This document shows positions 25,847 through 34,249 of a stretch of 64,000 nt of DNA, piece by piece. Below the pieces are notes generated by a model that did not search any database, was not told the origin of the DNA, and saw only the letters and a program-made list of their open reading frames with translations. The position numbers and the translations under genes were made by a program. This DNA is from Paenibacillus sp. XY044 (GTDB lineage: Bacteria > Bacillota > Bacilli > Paenibacillales > Paenibacillaceae): contig NZ_NQMO01000003.1 in assembly GCF_002257645.1 (NCBI RefSeq), forward strand, positions 779,953-843,952, read 5' to 3'. Each line of letters opens with the position of its first letter. Positions within the stretch are counted from its first letter, which is position 1.

Positions 25847-26335
25847 ATGAACATGATAGAGGATTGGATCCGCGAATTAAAAAGGGAAGGCGAATCGACA
25901 CGGATGCTTCTCGAAAGGCTGCCTGAGGACAAACTTTCCTGGAGGCCGCATCCGAGGTCGATGTCTCTGGGACAGCTAGCCCTTCATGCTGCGGGAGTTC
26001 CCGGGGGGCTGGCTCAATTGCTGGACGAGGCGGTCAGCGAGGCTCCGGTCGTTCCGCTGCCGGAGCCGTTCAACCGGCAAGAAGTGCTCGAAGCACTGGA
26101 ATGGAGCGTGTCTCTCGCCGAGAGCAAGCTTCGGGAATGGGGTGAAGACGGGCTAAGGAATACCTGGAAGCTCGTCAGTAAGGGGGAGACCGTCTTGGAA
26201 GCGCCCCGGATCGACATGGCACGCTCGCTGATGTTCAATCACGTTTATCATCATCGGGGGCAGTTGACGGTCTATCTCCGACTGCTCGAAATTTCCGTAC
26301 CAGGCATGTATGGCCCCACCGCGGATGTACAATAA
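25847..26335 (+). CDS. DinB-family protein
   Basis: The ATG at 25847 follows AGGAGGAGAGATCGTC. The 162-residue four-helix protein has the DinB metal histidines in QLALHAAGV and, near the C-terminus, NHVYHHRGQLTVYLR. The superfamily includes DNA-damage-induced proteins and thiol transferases such as BstA. Here no thiol is known and the reaction cannot be assigned. It is monocistronic and ends before a strong terminator. Confidence 0.85.
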   Translation: MNMIEDWIRELKREGESTRMLLERLPEDKLSWRPHPRSMSLGQLALHAAGVPGGLAQLLDEAVSEAPVVPLPEPFNRQEVLEALEWSVSLAESKLREWGEDGLRNTWKLVSKGETVLEAPRIDMARSLMFNHVYHHRGQLTVYLRLLEISVPGMYGPTADVQ

Positions 26336-26422
26336 AGAGAATTTTCAGAGAACGACTTCAAGAGGGAAGATGGATCCGATAACGCTTTGGATTAACTCTT
26401 CAGAATGGGTTATTAAGTATCA

Positions 26423-26456
26423 AAAAAGAACCTGGGTATCTGCCCAGGTTCTTTCA
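26423..26456 (+). terminator. Terminator after the DinB gene
   Basis: AAAGAACCTGGG pairs with CCCAGGTTCTTT (26443-26454), A tract before and T-rich stretch after. It lies directly ahead of the rph promoter. Confidence 0.85.
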
Positions 26457-26458
26457 TA

Positions 26459-26487
26459 TTGCATAAAAATAGACGTGATGATATAAT
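26459..26487 (+). promoter_or_regulatory. SigA promoter of rph
   Basis: TTGCAT (26459-26464) and TATAAT (26482-26487) are 17 bases apart. The predicted start is near 26494, giving a leader of about 118 bases before rph. Confidence 0.75.
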
Positions 26488-26502
26488 CAGATCACGACTG
26501 TC

Positions 26503-26582
26503 GCATGTTATAAAGTCATAATTATCTTATCTTACATTTTAAGCATAACATGCTGGTTGAGCTCTTGTCAAATGTTTTTTTT
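26503..26582 (+). promoter_or_regulatory. Possible attenuator in the rph leader
   Basis: GCATGTTAT (26503-26511) and ATAACATGC (26545-26553) are perfect complements. A competing stem uses ACAT (26548-26551) and TTGA (26557-26560) with TCAAATGT (26568-26575) and is followed by T8 (26575-26582). The two share bases, so only one can form: the arrangement of an antiterminator and a terminator. The second stem is A/T-rich with a five-base bulge, so the call is tentative. Confidence 0.4.
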
Positions 26583-26611
26583 CTCAATCTAATGGTTAGG
26601 GGAGATGTTGA

Positions 26612-29200
26612 ATGAGTTTGGTTCTAGGCTTCCAGGAAATCGGAAAAACGCAGCTTTCACATGTTGGTGGAAAAGGGATGAATTTAGGGCAATTATCAAA
26701 AATTGAAGGCATACAAGTACCGGAAGGGTTTTGTGTTACAACAGAAGGGTATCAAAAAGCGATCGGACAAAACGAAACGTATCATGCTTTGCTCCATCGA
26801 CTAACCACGCTAAATGTAGAAGATCGAGATCAAATTGGTGAAATCAGCGGGATGATTCGGCAGAGCATTATGGAAGCAGAAATTCCTGCCGATGTTGTGG
26901 AAGCAGTGACTCACTATCTCTTCCGGTTTGGTCAAGAACATGCTTATGCCGTGCGTTCGAGTGCGACGGCTGAAGACTTGCCGCACGCTTCTTTTGCGGG
27001 TCAACAAGACACTTATTTGAATATCATCGGCAAAGAAGCCATTTTGCAGCATATCAGCAAATGTTGGGCGTCATTATTTACGGATCGCGCAGTCATCTAT
27101 CGTATGCAAAACGGATTTGATCATCGTCAGGTTTATTTATCCGTTATCGTACAAAAGATGGTATTCCCGCAGGCTTCCGGGATATTATTTACCGCTGATC
27201 CACTGAGCGGAAACCGGAAGCAGCTGTCCATCGATGCCAGTTTCGGGCTTGGGGAAGCGCTGGTCTCCGGCTTGGTATCCGCCGATAATTATAAAGTGCA
27301 GTACGGGGAAATCGTCGATAAGCGGATAGCAGCCAAAACATTGGCCATCTATGGACGAAAAGAAGGCGGAACCGAAACCCGGCAGATCGATCCAGATCAG
27401 CAAAAAGCTCAAACCCTTACCGATCAACACATTGTACAGCTGGCGCGCATCGGAAGACAGATCGAGGATTACTTCGGCCAGCCGCAAGACATCGAATGGT
27501 GCTTGGCTGATAATACATTTTATATTGTACAGAGCCGGCCAATCACGACGCTATACCCGATCCCTGAAGCGAATGATCAGGAAAATCACGTCTATCTATC
27601 TGTTGGACATCAACAAATGATGACAGATCCCATAAAACCATTGGGATTGTCTTTTTACTTGTTAATTACTCCCGCACCAATGCGTCCAGCAGGCGGGAGG
27701 TTGTTCATTGATATTGCACCTAGGCTGACTACCACTGCCGGCCGGGAAGCTTTATTAATAAACTTGGAATCCGATCCGCTTTTCATAGGCGCAATCGAGA
27801 ACATAATCGAGCGAGACTTTATCAAATTGGTACCGAATGATCAAACAGCACCCATTCCCGCTAAAAGTAATACAGATAAGCCGGCAGCCTTCGAGAACGA
27901 TCCGGCTATCGTTTCTGACTTGATCCAGCGGAATCAAGCTTCGATAACAGCTTTAAAACAAAAGATCCAAATGAAATCCGGGGCCGAATTGCTCGATTTC
28001 ATCCTCGAAGACATCCAGGAATTAAGGAGGATTTTATTTGATCCGCAAAGTACTGCTGTGTTTATGTCTGCAATCAATGCTACATTTTGGATCAATGAAT
28101 ATATGAACAAATGGTTAGGCGAAAAAAACGCAGCCGATACGCTTTCTCAATCCGTGCCAAACAATATTACTTCGGAAATGGGCTTGGCGCTGCTGGATGT
28201 CGCGGATGTGATTCGCCCTTATCCGGAAGTGATTGATTATTTGCAGCATGCAGAAGATAACTTTCTGGACGAACTGGTGAATTTTGATGGAGGAAGGGAA
28301 GCCCAGGAAGCGATCTATGATTATCTGAGCAAATACGGCATGCGGTGTACTGGAGAAATCGATATCAGTCGTACCCGTTGGAGCGAAAAACCGATTACGC
28401 TGGTCCCATTGATCCTTAGCAACATCAAAAACTTTGATTCTCATGAGAGCCGTCGGAAATTCGAGCAAGGTCGCCAGGAAGCTTTGGCCAAAGAACAAGA
28501 ATTGTTAAATCGGTTGAGACAGTTGCCGGATGGCGATCAAAAAGCCAACGAAACGAAACGGATGATCGATCTCGTCCGAAATTTCATCGGGTATCGGGAA
28601 TACCCTAAATATGGCTGGGTGAGTCGCTACTTCATTTATAAGCAGGCTTTACTGAAAGAAGCCGAACGACTCGCACAAGCAGGCGTGATTCATGATATCG
28701 AAGATATATACTATCTTACTTTTGAAGAGCTTCACGAAGCCGTTCGCACCAATATACTGGATGATCGGATCATTAGCAAACGTAAAGACGAGTATAAAGT
28801 ATATGAAAAACTGACCCCACCGCGTGTGATCACGTCTGATGGCGAAATGGTTAGGGGTTCGTACAAACGGGGAAATCTCCCAGCCGATGCGATTTTAGGT
28901 CTGCCTGTTTCTTCCGGAGTGATCGAGGGACGCGCCCGTGTCATTTTAAGCATGGAAGATGCTGCTCTGGAAGAAGGAGATATTTTAGTCACCGCTTTTA
29001 CGGATCCAAGCTGGACACCTTTGTTTGTATCCATCAAAGGTTTGGTCACTGAGGTAGGCGGCCTGATGACCCATGGAGCCGTGATCGCGCGTGAATATGG
29101 CCTGCCGGCCGTTGTCGGAGTGGATCATGCGACCAAGCTCATCAAAGACGGGCAGCGAATTCGTGTGAATGGAACAGAAGGGTACATTGAAATATTGTAA
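26612..29200 (+). CDS. rph: Rifampin phosphotransferase
   Basis: The 862-residue enzyme inactivates rifamycins by transferring the beta-phosphate of ATP to the ansa-chain hydroxyl. The N-terminal ATP-binding domain (VGGKGMNLGQLSKI, YAVRSSATAEDLPHASFAGQ, FTADPLSGNRK, DIEWCLAD) resembles PEP synthase. A middle rifampin-binding domain covers about 330-750. The C-terminal swivelling His domain has catalytic His821 in GGLMTHGAVIAREYGLPAVVG. The length and order match Rph of Listeria and Bacillus rather than true PEP synthase. AGGGGAGATGTTGA precedes the ATG. It is a single gene with its own promoter and a possible attenuator. Confidence 0.93.
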   Translation: MSLVLGFQEIGKTQLSHVGGKGMNLGQLSKIEGIQVPEGFCVTTEGYQKAIGQNETYHALLHRLTTLNVEDRDQIGEISGMIRQSIMEAEIPADVVEAVTHYLFRFGQEHAYAVRSSATAEDLPHASFAGQQDTYLNIIGKEAILQHISKCWASLFTDRAVIYRMQNGFDHRQVYLSVIVQKMVFPQASGILFTADPLSGNRKQLSIDASFGLGEALVSGLVSADNYKVQYGEIVDKRIAAKTLAIYGRKEGGTETRQIDPDQQKAQTLTDQHIVQLARIGRQIEDYFGQPQDIEWCLADNTFYIVQSRPITTLYPIPEANDQENHVYLSVGHQQMMTDPIKPLGLSFYLLITPAPMRPAGGRLFIDIAPRLTTTAGREALLINLESDPLFIGAIENIIERDFIKLVPNDQTAPIPAKSNTDKPAAFENDPAIVSDLIQRNQASITALKQKIQMKSGAELLDFILEDIQELRRILFDPQSTAVFMSAINATFWINEYMNKWLGEKNAADTLSQSVPNNITSEMGLALLDVADVIRPYPEVIDYLQHAEDNFLDELVNFDGGREAQEAIYDYLSKYGMRCTGEIDISRTRWSEKPITLVPLILSNIKNFDSHESRRKFEQGRQEALAKEQELLNRLRQLPDGDQKANETKRMIDLVRNFIGYREYPKYGWVSRYFIYKQALLKEAERLAQAGVIHDIEDIYYLTFEELHEAVRTNILDDRIISKRKDEYKVYEKLTPPRVITSDGEMVRGSYKRGNLPADAILGLPVSSGVIEGRARVILSMEDAALEEGDILVTAFTDPSWTPLFVSIKGLVTEVGGLMTHGAVIAREYGLPAVVGVDHATKLIKDGQRIRVNGTEGYIEIL

Positions 29201-29217
29201 TAGCTAGAATCGTCAAG

Positions 29218-30483
29218 TTATTCTGTTGTTAAAGGTTTGTTTTTCATTGAACGAATCCAGGGCATTGCACGTAACATGACCCAACCCATGAAGGGATTCT
29301 GAATGGAGAAGCGCTTCAGCATTGCCTTGGCTGCTTTAACTTCACGAAATGCATACTGGCTCATCTCCGCCTGATAAGAAGCAATGGCTTTTTCTAAAGG
29401 CTCGCCTTGGGATGCTGCCGCTTTAAGTTTTTCAGCGAGTAGAGCTGCATCTCGTAAAGCTGTATTGCCTCCATGAGATCCAGTAGGCGGCATGGCATGT
29501 ACCGCATCGCCCATTAGGGTGATTCGCGACACCGGCCAGGAAGACGGCTTCCTGGCCGCTTTTAATTTCACCAACATGGTGCATTCAACGTCGGCTTGAT
29601 TCACAAACTGACGCAGCACGGGATGGAAGTCTAGGGCAGTCTTTAGCGCAAAGCGCAGCAGGTTCTCGGAATCAAGTTTCTCGTGAGATACCGGAAATAG
29701 TTCTTTAGGCAAGAGAAGAGCCCACATCACATAATCGTCCGAAATTGGAGGTAATTGCTCGACTCCAAATCGAGAAAAAGCGGTTTTCGGAGATTCGCGG
29801 AAGTTCATCGTCGTAAAGAATAAGCCTTTACCCGATTTTCCAATGGCGTATACGCCGCTAGTTTTAAGCGGGCCAGGAACGATTGAATGCCCGTTGTGGA
29901 GAAGAGGCGTGCGACCATAAATTCCCCAGCTGTTCGCATCCTCCGGATCACAGTCGGGCAACAACTGCTTGCGTAATGCCGAGTTTATACCATCAGCACC
30001 GATTACGAGTGAAGCGTGTGTATTACTCCCGTCAGAAAAGTGAAGAGTGGCGCCATCCGGTGCCAGATCGGCACGAACCGCTTTTTTTCCAAAATGAATC
30101 CGATCCTGCAGCCCATCGAGCATAATCGTTCGCAAGGTTTGGCGATCTGTTTGACGCGGCGTTCGTAAATCGGTACCACTCCGATCTCCTTTGAATGTGA
30201 GCTTGAAGACCTCTCCAAGGTCCTGATTTGTAACTCGAAAGTAAGAATCTTCGTCAGTGGGCGATGCGGTGGCCAAAAACAACTCGAATAAACGAGGCGG
30301 AAGACACTTTTGAAGTCCTGCCATCCCATACTCGTCTAGCGTGACCCGATATCCTTGGCGGCGGGCAAATGGTTCCGGATCACTTTCGAACACATGCACA
30401 TTGAACCCGGCGCGAAGTAAAGAATGGGCCAAACACAAGCCGCTTAACCCGGCGCCAGCAATAGCCACTGAAATTTGGGACAT
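29218..30483 (-). CDS. FAD-dependent aromatic-type monooxygenase
   Basis: The product (421 residues from MSQISVAIAGAGLSGLCLA) has the N-terminal GxGxxG dinucleotide motif, the second FAD motif GADGINSALRKQLL, and GDAVHAMPPTGSHGGNTALRDAALL near residue 310. These define class A flavin monooxygenases that hydroxylate aromatics or polyketide-like compounds, including antibiotics. The start after AAGGGG was chosen over upstream ATGs that overlap the site. It is divergent from a MarR gene and shares a palindromic operator with it, so it is probably induced by a phenolic or drug-like ligand. Confidence 0.86.
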   Translation of the reverse strand: MSQISVAIAGAGLSGLCLAHSLLRAGFNVHVFESDPEPFARRQGYRVTLDEYGMAGLQKCLPPRLFELFLATASPTDEDSYFRVTNQDLGEVFKLTFKGDRSGTDLRTPRQTDRQTLRTIMLDGLQDRIHFGKKAVRADLAPDGATLHFSDGSNTHASLVIGADGINSALRKQLLPDCDPEDANSWGIYGRTPLLHNGHSIVPGPLKTSGVYAIGKSGKGLFFTTMNFRESPKTAFSRFGVEQLPPISDDYVMWALLLPKELFPVSHEKLDSENLLRFALKTALDFHPVLRQFVNQADVECTMLVKLKAARKPSSWPVSRITLMGDAVHAMPPTGSHGGNTALRDAALLAEKLKAAASQGEPLEKAIASYQAEMSQYAFREVKAAKAMLKRFSIQNPFMGWVMLRAMPWIRSMKNKPLTTE

Positions 30484-30546
30484 ATCCATCAAACCCCTTT
30501 TCATTTGCTCATCGGCATTTTTATTGATACAATATAATAAAACATT

Positions 30547-30562
30547 TTATCTCACGAGATAA
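30547..30562. promoter_or_regulatory. MarR-type operator palindrome
   Basis: TTATCTC-ac-GAGATAA is a perfect 16-bp palindrome in the divergent gap, close to both starts. This is the usual size and form of a MarR dimer site. Confidence 0.75.
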
Positions 30563-30588
30563 GATAATTCTAAAAGAGGATGGTTTTT

Positions 30589-31035
30589 ATGTCAACAAGC
30601 AAAAACATAAATATTCTTGCTGAAGAATTACGGAATAACAGTACAGCAACGATCATGTTTCACCAAGCCATTGCTGCGAAGTTAGGAATCAATTCAACGG
30701 ATCACAAATGCTTGGATGTGATTATGAAGAACCAACCGCTTACTGCTGGTCAGCTTTCTACATTGACTGGATTGACAACGGGAGCCGTCACGGGCGTGTT
30801 AGACAGGTTGGAGAAGGTAGGCTATATTTTTCGTGAACAAGATCCGGAAGACAAAAGAAGGGTCAACATTTACATGAACCATGAAAATGCAGAAAAGAGC
30901 ATTCTCCCGCTCTTCAGTTCATTTGCATCGGAAATGAATGAACTGCTATCTAATTATGATGATAGGCAACTTGAATTCATCATTGATTTTATTAGACAGT
31001 GCAATCGTGTGTTAAAGGAATTTAATGAAAAATAA
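30589..31035 (+). CDS. MarR-family regulator
   Basis: The 148-residue protein has a central winged helix (NQPLTAGQLSTLTGLTTGAVTGVLDRLEKVGYIFREQDPEDKRRVNIY). The wing carries the conserved DxRR-type residues. The start at 30589 has AGAGGA at a nine-base gap. It lies back to back with the monooxygenase and probably represses it and itself through the palindrome at 30547. An inverted repeat, GTCAAAC/GTTTGAC, at about 31087-31112 may end the transcript. Confidence 0.88.
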   Translation: MSTSKNINILAEELRNNSTATIMFHQAIAAKLGINSTDHKCLDVIMKNQPLTAGQLSTLTGLTTGAVTGVLDRLEKVGYIFREQDPEDKRRVNIYMNHENAEKSILPLFSSFASEMNELLSNYDDRQLEFIIDFIRQCNRVLKEFNEK

Positions 31036-31123
31036 CTAGATGATTCAGGTCAAAACATATGACGAATGATTGCCTCGCCGCATCGAGTCAAACTCAAAAG
31101 AATTTAGGTTTGACAGTTACTTT

Positions 31124-32086
31124 TTATGGAAGGCATAAGCGCATTCTTTCCCGTAAAACTTCCAAGACTGCTTCTGGCATCTCCCTGACTTTGAAATCCC
31201 CGCCCAGGAAAAGCAGCCAATTGGTTATTTCGGTCAATTCTTCGGATTTATGGACATTGATAAAAGTCCTCAGAATGGCTGTCGTTTGGTAAGGATTCGT
31301 ATAGGAAAGAGATATTTTTAAAGGATGGTATTTTCTGAACTGGGCAATCGCTTTTGGACCAAGTTCTAGGACCAGGTTGATGTCTTCTTCCTGCTTGCGT
31401 AGTAGTTCTAAAATCCTTTTCTTGCTTATTCTTTTTTTCGCAGGGTAAGACTCGACATGGGTAAGATCATCAACAGGAAAAATCCTTCTCTTTTCTTCCT
31501 TCAAATCAAATCCTTCGATCAGCCAGACACTTTTTTCACGATAAAGATGCAAGAGATAAATGGAATAGGACTTGATTTCATTCTCTTCCTGGATGCTAAC
31601 GAATAAAGAATTGTCCGAGAGAAGGAGTTGGATGAGCTTTTCCAACATCGGATGGGGGAGGTCCGACAGGTCAAGCAGGTCGGGATTATTGGGATTGGTC
31701 CCTTCAAAAAGCAAAATTTGATTTAAATGGACAAGGTCATCTTGCTGGTTTTCCGAGATCAGGCCAAGCAATTTTTCAGCTAAGGACTGTCGGCTCTGCA
31801 GGTAAGGGAGCTGCTGATTTCTTGTGGCCATAAAAGCAATGAACAGGGCTTTAATTTCGGTATCGGTAAAGCGGACCGTGGGCAGGAGCGAGTTGTTCAT
31901 GACAAAGTAACCCCCATCCCTACCGACTTCAGCAACAAGCGGCATCCCCATGGATTCAATTTCCCGGATATCTCGAATAGCCGTCGAACGAGAAACGTTA
32001 AATTCCCGCATGATCTCCGAAATGGTAAAATGGGCACGGTTGTTGATATAGCGCATGATGACATTAATCCGTTCAACTTTTTTCAT
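31124..32086 (-). CDS. WYL-domain transcriptional regulator (YafY/DeoR-like)
   Basis: The 320-residue protein has an N-terminal helix-turn-helix (HFTISEIMREFNVSRSTAIRDIREIESMGMPLVAEVGRDGGYFV). A WYL domain follows at about 135-220; its usual WYL triplet is seen as VWLIEG with flanking basic residues. A C-terminal WCX region ends the protein. It is divergent from the GyrI-like gene at 32198, its probable target. WYL proteins often sense nucleic acid or nucleotides, but no ligand can be named here. Confidence 0.85.
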   Translation of the reverse strand: MKKVERINVIMRYINNRAHFTISEIMREFNVSRSTAIRDIREIESMGMPLVAEVGRDGGYFVMNNSLLPTVRFTDTEIKALFIAFMATRNQQLPYLQSRQSLAEKLLGLISENQQDDLVHLNQILLFEGTNPNNPDLLDLSDLPHPMLEKLIQLLLSDNSLFVSIQEENEIKSYSIYLLHLYREKSVWLIEGFDLKEEKRRIFPVDDLTHVESYPAKKRISKKRILELLRKQEEDINLVLELGPKAIAQFRKYHPLKISLSYTNPYQTTAILRTFINVHKSEELTEITNWLLFLGGDFKVREMPEAVLEVLRERMRLCLP

Positions 32087-32197
32087 GGGAGTCTCCTAAA
32101 CAGTATCACATTTTGACATGATTTAAGGTTATTATAAACCCATCAAGTGAAAACACAAATCATTTGATCAAAATTTTAAAAAAGGAAGGTTTTGAAT

Positions 32198-32677
32198 ATG
32201 ACACAATATGCTTTGGAAGTTAAAGACGGCTTTACCGTTTTGGGGATTGGAACTGAGCTTAAGAGCCATTACACCGACTTTGCCGCCATGAATAAGGAAA
32301 AGGCAGACTTCTGGGGAACCGTCGAGCAAGATGGCACGCTGGACACGCTGAAAGGCATCGCTGCAAATGACTACATTTTTGCCGTCAACGAAGCCGTGAA
32401 TAACAAGATGATGTATTACGCTGGCGTCATGACAGACGCATCGCTGCCTGAGGCAACGAGAATGATCCAATTTCCTGAGGGTGAATACCTCGTTGTAAAA
32501 GGGGAAGCGAAGACGGCTGAGGAGCTGGGTAATCAGCTTGCCGGCGTTGCCTTTGGTCAGGTCTTGCCTGAAGCCCAAGACTATGCTTATGTAGGTGGGC
32601 CGAATGCCACGGTGGAGATGGGGCAGCGAGACGGCGTCGTATTTGGCGAAATGTGGATTCCTGTTGTTAAGAAGTAA
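32198..32677 (+). CDS. GyrI-like effector-binding domain protein
   Basis: The 159-residue protein consists of one AraC effector-binding (GyrI/Rob C-terminal) domain: EVKDGFTVLGIGTELKSHYT at the start, MMYYAGVMTD in the middle, and VVFGEMWIPVVKK at the end. Stand-alone members bind or hydrolyse small hydrophobic compounds. The ATG at 32198 follows AAGGAAGGTTTTGAAT. It is divergent from the WYL regulator, a common pair in Bacillales. Confidence 0.82.
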   Translation: MTQYALEVKDGFTVLGIGTELKSHYTDFAAMNKEKADFWGTVEQDGTLDTLKGIAANDYIFAVNEAVNNKMMYYAGVMTDASLPEATRMIQFPEGEYLVVKGEAKTAEELGNQLAGVAFGQVLPEAQDYAYVGGPNATVEMGQRDGVVFGEMWIPVVKK

Positions 32678-32757
32678 GTAGATTAATGATTTCGAGGCGA
32701 GTTTTGCCCGAAGTTGATTCCAGGGTAACGCTCGCCAAACTTTTAGGAGGGATGGAA

Positions 32758-33222
32758 ATGTCGTATATCGTTGATTTTAAAGATGTGTCTATGGTTGGTG
32801 TAGAATCTTCCCCAGTAGCAGAGGCGCTTGCTGGACTGCGGGCGAATGAAGCCCGTTACTTCATGAATAAGTACAAGCATGAATTTAAGGTCGTCCCCGC
32901 CAGCGAAAGCCAGGAGACCCTGGATTACGTGAACCGGATTTTGAAAGAAGAACGAGATATCGAGTTTGCAGCCAAGCCTTTGGAAACCTCGCGTTTTCAA
33001 GTGGAAAATATCCAATTTACCTACGTCTTTTACGAGGATGGTCTGGGGCTCAATGTGATGTATACGGTGGATGATCCGAAGAAGCGGGCTGTTGGCTTTA
33101 AGCTTTCGGACGGGATGGAGGAACCGAAGGAGCTGGAAGGGAAATTTAAGTTTGCCCGGCAGAAGTCTAAATTGGCCGGAACGATCCGGGGCTCGTTTTT
33201 TGTCATAAAAAAAGAATATTAA
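32758..33222 (+). CDS. Protein of unknown function, possibly stress-related
   Basis: The 154-residue product starts MSYIVDFKDVSMVGVESSP after AGGAGGGATGGAA. It is soluble, mixed alpha/beta and charged, with no cysteines. It has a basic C-terminal tail (KFKFARQKSKLAGTIRGSFFVIKKEY). No family is recognised. It is 80 bases after the GyrI-like gene on the same strand and ends before one of the repeated GCCGC terminators, so the two may be cotranscribed. Confidence 0.65.
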   Translation: MSYIVDFKDVSMVGVESSPVAEALAGLRANEARYFMNKYKHEFKVVPASESQETLDYVNRILKEERDIEFAAKPLETSRFQVENIQFTYVFYEDGLGLNVMYTVDDPKKRAVGFKLSDGMEEPKELEGKFKFARQKSKLAGTIRGSFFVIKKEY

Positions 33223-33233
33223 AATACATTTGC

Positions 33234-33257
33234 AAAGCCGCAAAGATGCGGCTTTTT
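33234..33257 (+). terminator. Terminator, copy 1 of the repeated GCCGCA type
   Basis: AAGCCGCA and TGCGGCTT pair around AAGA-type loop bases, followed by TTTTT and GCATTTAC. The same GCATTTAC tail follows the copy at 49623. Confidence 0.8.
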
Positions 33258-33284
33258 GCATTTACGGAACCGAATGTTTACCGT

Positions 33285-33668
33285 TCAAATAACATGGTAC
33301 GAACGAAATTCATGGATAAAGCCCTCCAGCCATTCTTCCGTAAAGTCCAGGGCGCCAGAATCATGATCAATGAAGGCCACATCAAGACCCATTATCCAAA
33401 AGCGGCGAGCGATCATAAATAATTCAATCGCAGATTCATCCTGTGCAGAAAAGTCTCTGACCGATCGATATCCCGAGATTAACGCATTCCAAAGCCGTTC
33501 CTTTCGATCCTCTAATTGACGTTTTCTGCCCCGTACTTGCGCCAAATCATACGCCCGCCAACCTTGCGCTGACCATTCAAAGTCATAATGAGTGAATGTT
33601 GCTTTTGCACTCCTGGATGATAGCCATAGGAGACCATCATGAACACACCAAGTAAGATCATTCCCATT
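33285..33668 (-). pseudogene. Remnant of an APH-type phosphotransferase gene
   Basis: The minus strand is open from just after the MerR stop codon to 33285. It encodes a C-terminal phosphotransferase piece: THYDFEWSAQGWRAYDL matches the FDFDxxGxGWRAYDLA region of choline/aminoglycoside-kinase proteins, and LWNALISGYRSVRDFS and ELFMIARRFWIMGLDV match their C-terminal helices. The catalytic HGDLHxxN region has decayed to VHDGLLWLSS, and the whole N-terminal lobe is missing. There is no convincing start in frame. It is most likely a deletion remnant joined to the MerR gene's 3' end. Confidence 0.7.
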
Positions 33669-33683
33669 TGATGATCTCCTTTG

Positions 33684-34124
33684 TTATGAAAGGGGTGCCC
33701 AGTCAGTCAAACCATATTGAGACTTCTCTTCCGATACTTGACGCAATTCATCATTGATCAGTATGACTGCATCCGGGGAATCGTACTTTTCAATTTTTGA
33801 ATCAATGAGAGTTAGACTTGCCTGAAATTCCTCCATTTGCTTCACAATTACTTCACGGTGCGTTTTGAGCAAGGTTCTTCTTTGTTCTACCGTTCCGGTC
33901 CCCTCCATGACCGACTCAATATATTTCTTTATATTTTTTATTGTCATGCCTGTGTTTTTCAAACAACAAATAAGTTTGAATAAGCTGAGATCGGATTCCG
34001 TGAACTCTCGGTTTCCGGATTTGTTTCGCGAAACAAATGGTAGAAGGCCTTCTTTGTCATAAAAACGAATCGTATGGGGCGAAAGATTAAACTGTTTTGC
34101 TACCTCCGTAATGGTATATCCCAT
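33684..34124 (-). CDS. MerR-family regulator (AdhR/NmlR-like)
   Basis: The 146-residue protein begins MGYTITEVAKQFNLSPHTIRFYDKEGLLPFV, the MerR helix-turn-helix and wing. NREFTESDLSLFKLICCLKNTGM and a dimerisation coiled coil follow. The Cys pair in LICCLKN is not the metal loop of metal-sensing members. It is divergent from an SDR gene whose promoter has the 19-base MerR spacer and dyad, so it very probably activates that gene and itself, perhaps in response to aldehydes or electrophiles as AdhR-type proteins do. Confidence 0.88.
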   Translation of the reverse strand: MGYTITEVAKQFNLSPHTIRFYDKEGLLPFVSRNKSGNREFTESDLSLFKLICCLKNTGMTIKNIKKYIESVMEGTGTVEQRRTLLKTHREVIVKQMEEFQASLTLIDSKIEKYDSPDAVILINDELRQVSEEKSQYGLTDWAPLS

Positions 34125-34159
34125 TTCAATCTTCTCCTTTCATATGTTCAAATCGTATC

Positions 34160-34190
34160 TTGACTTAGATATAACTCTAAGGGCTAACCT
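34160..34190 (+). promoter_or_regulatory. MerR-activated promoter of the SDR gene
   Basis: TTGACT (34160-34165) and TAACCT (34185-34190) are separated by 19 bases. The palindrome CTTAGA-tataac-TCTAAG lies across the spacer, as in AdhR/NmlR-type targets. Confidence 0.8.
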
Positions 34191-34249
34191 TATTCTAAAT
34201 CACAGTGTGCTACAGCACCAGTGGTTAAGAACAGGGAAGGGGAATTGAG

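Noticed and set aside
26612..29200. Phosphoenolpyruvate synthase
   Set aside because: The N-terminal and His domains are shared, but the middle domain and overall order match rifampin phosphotransferase.
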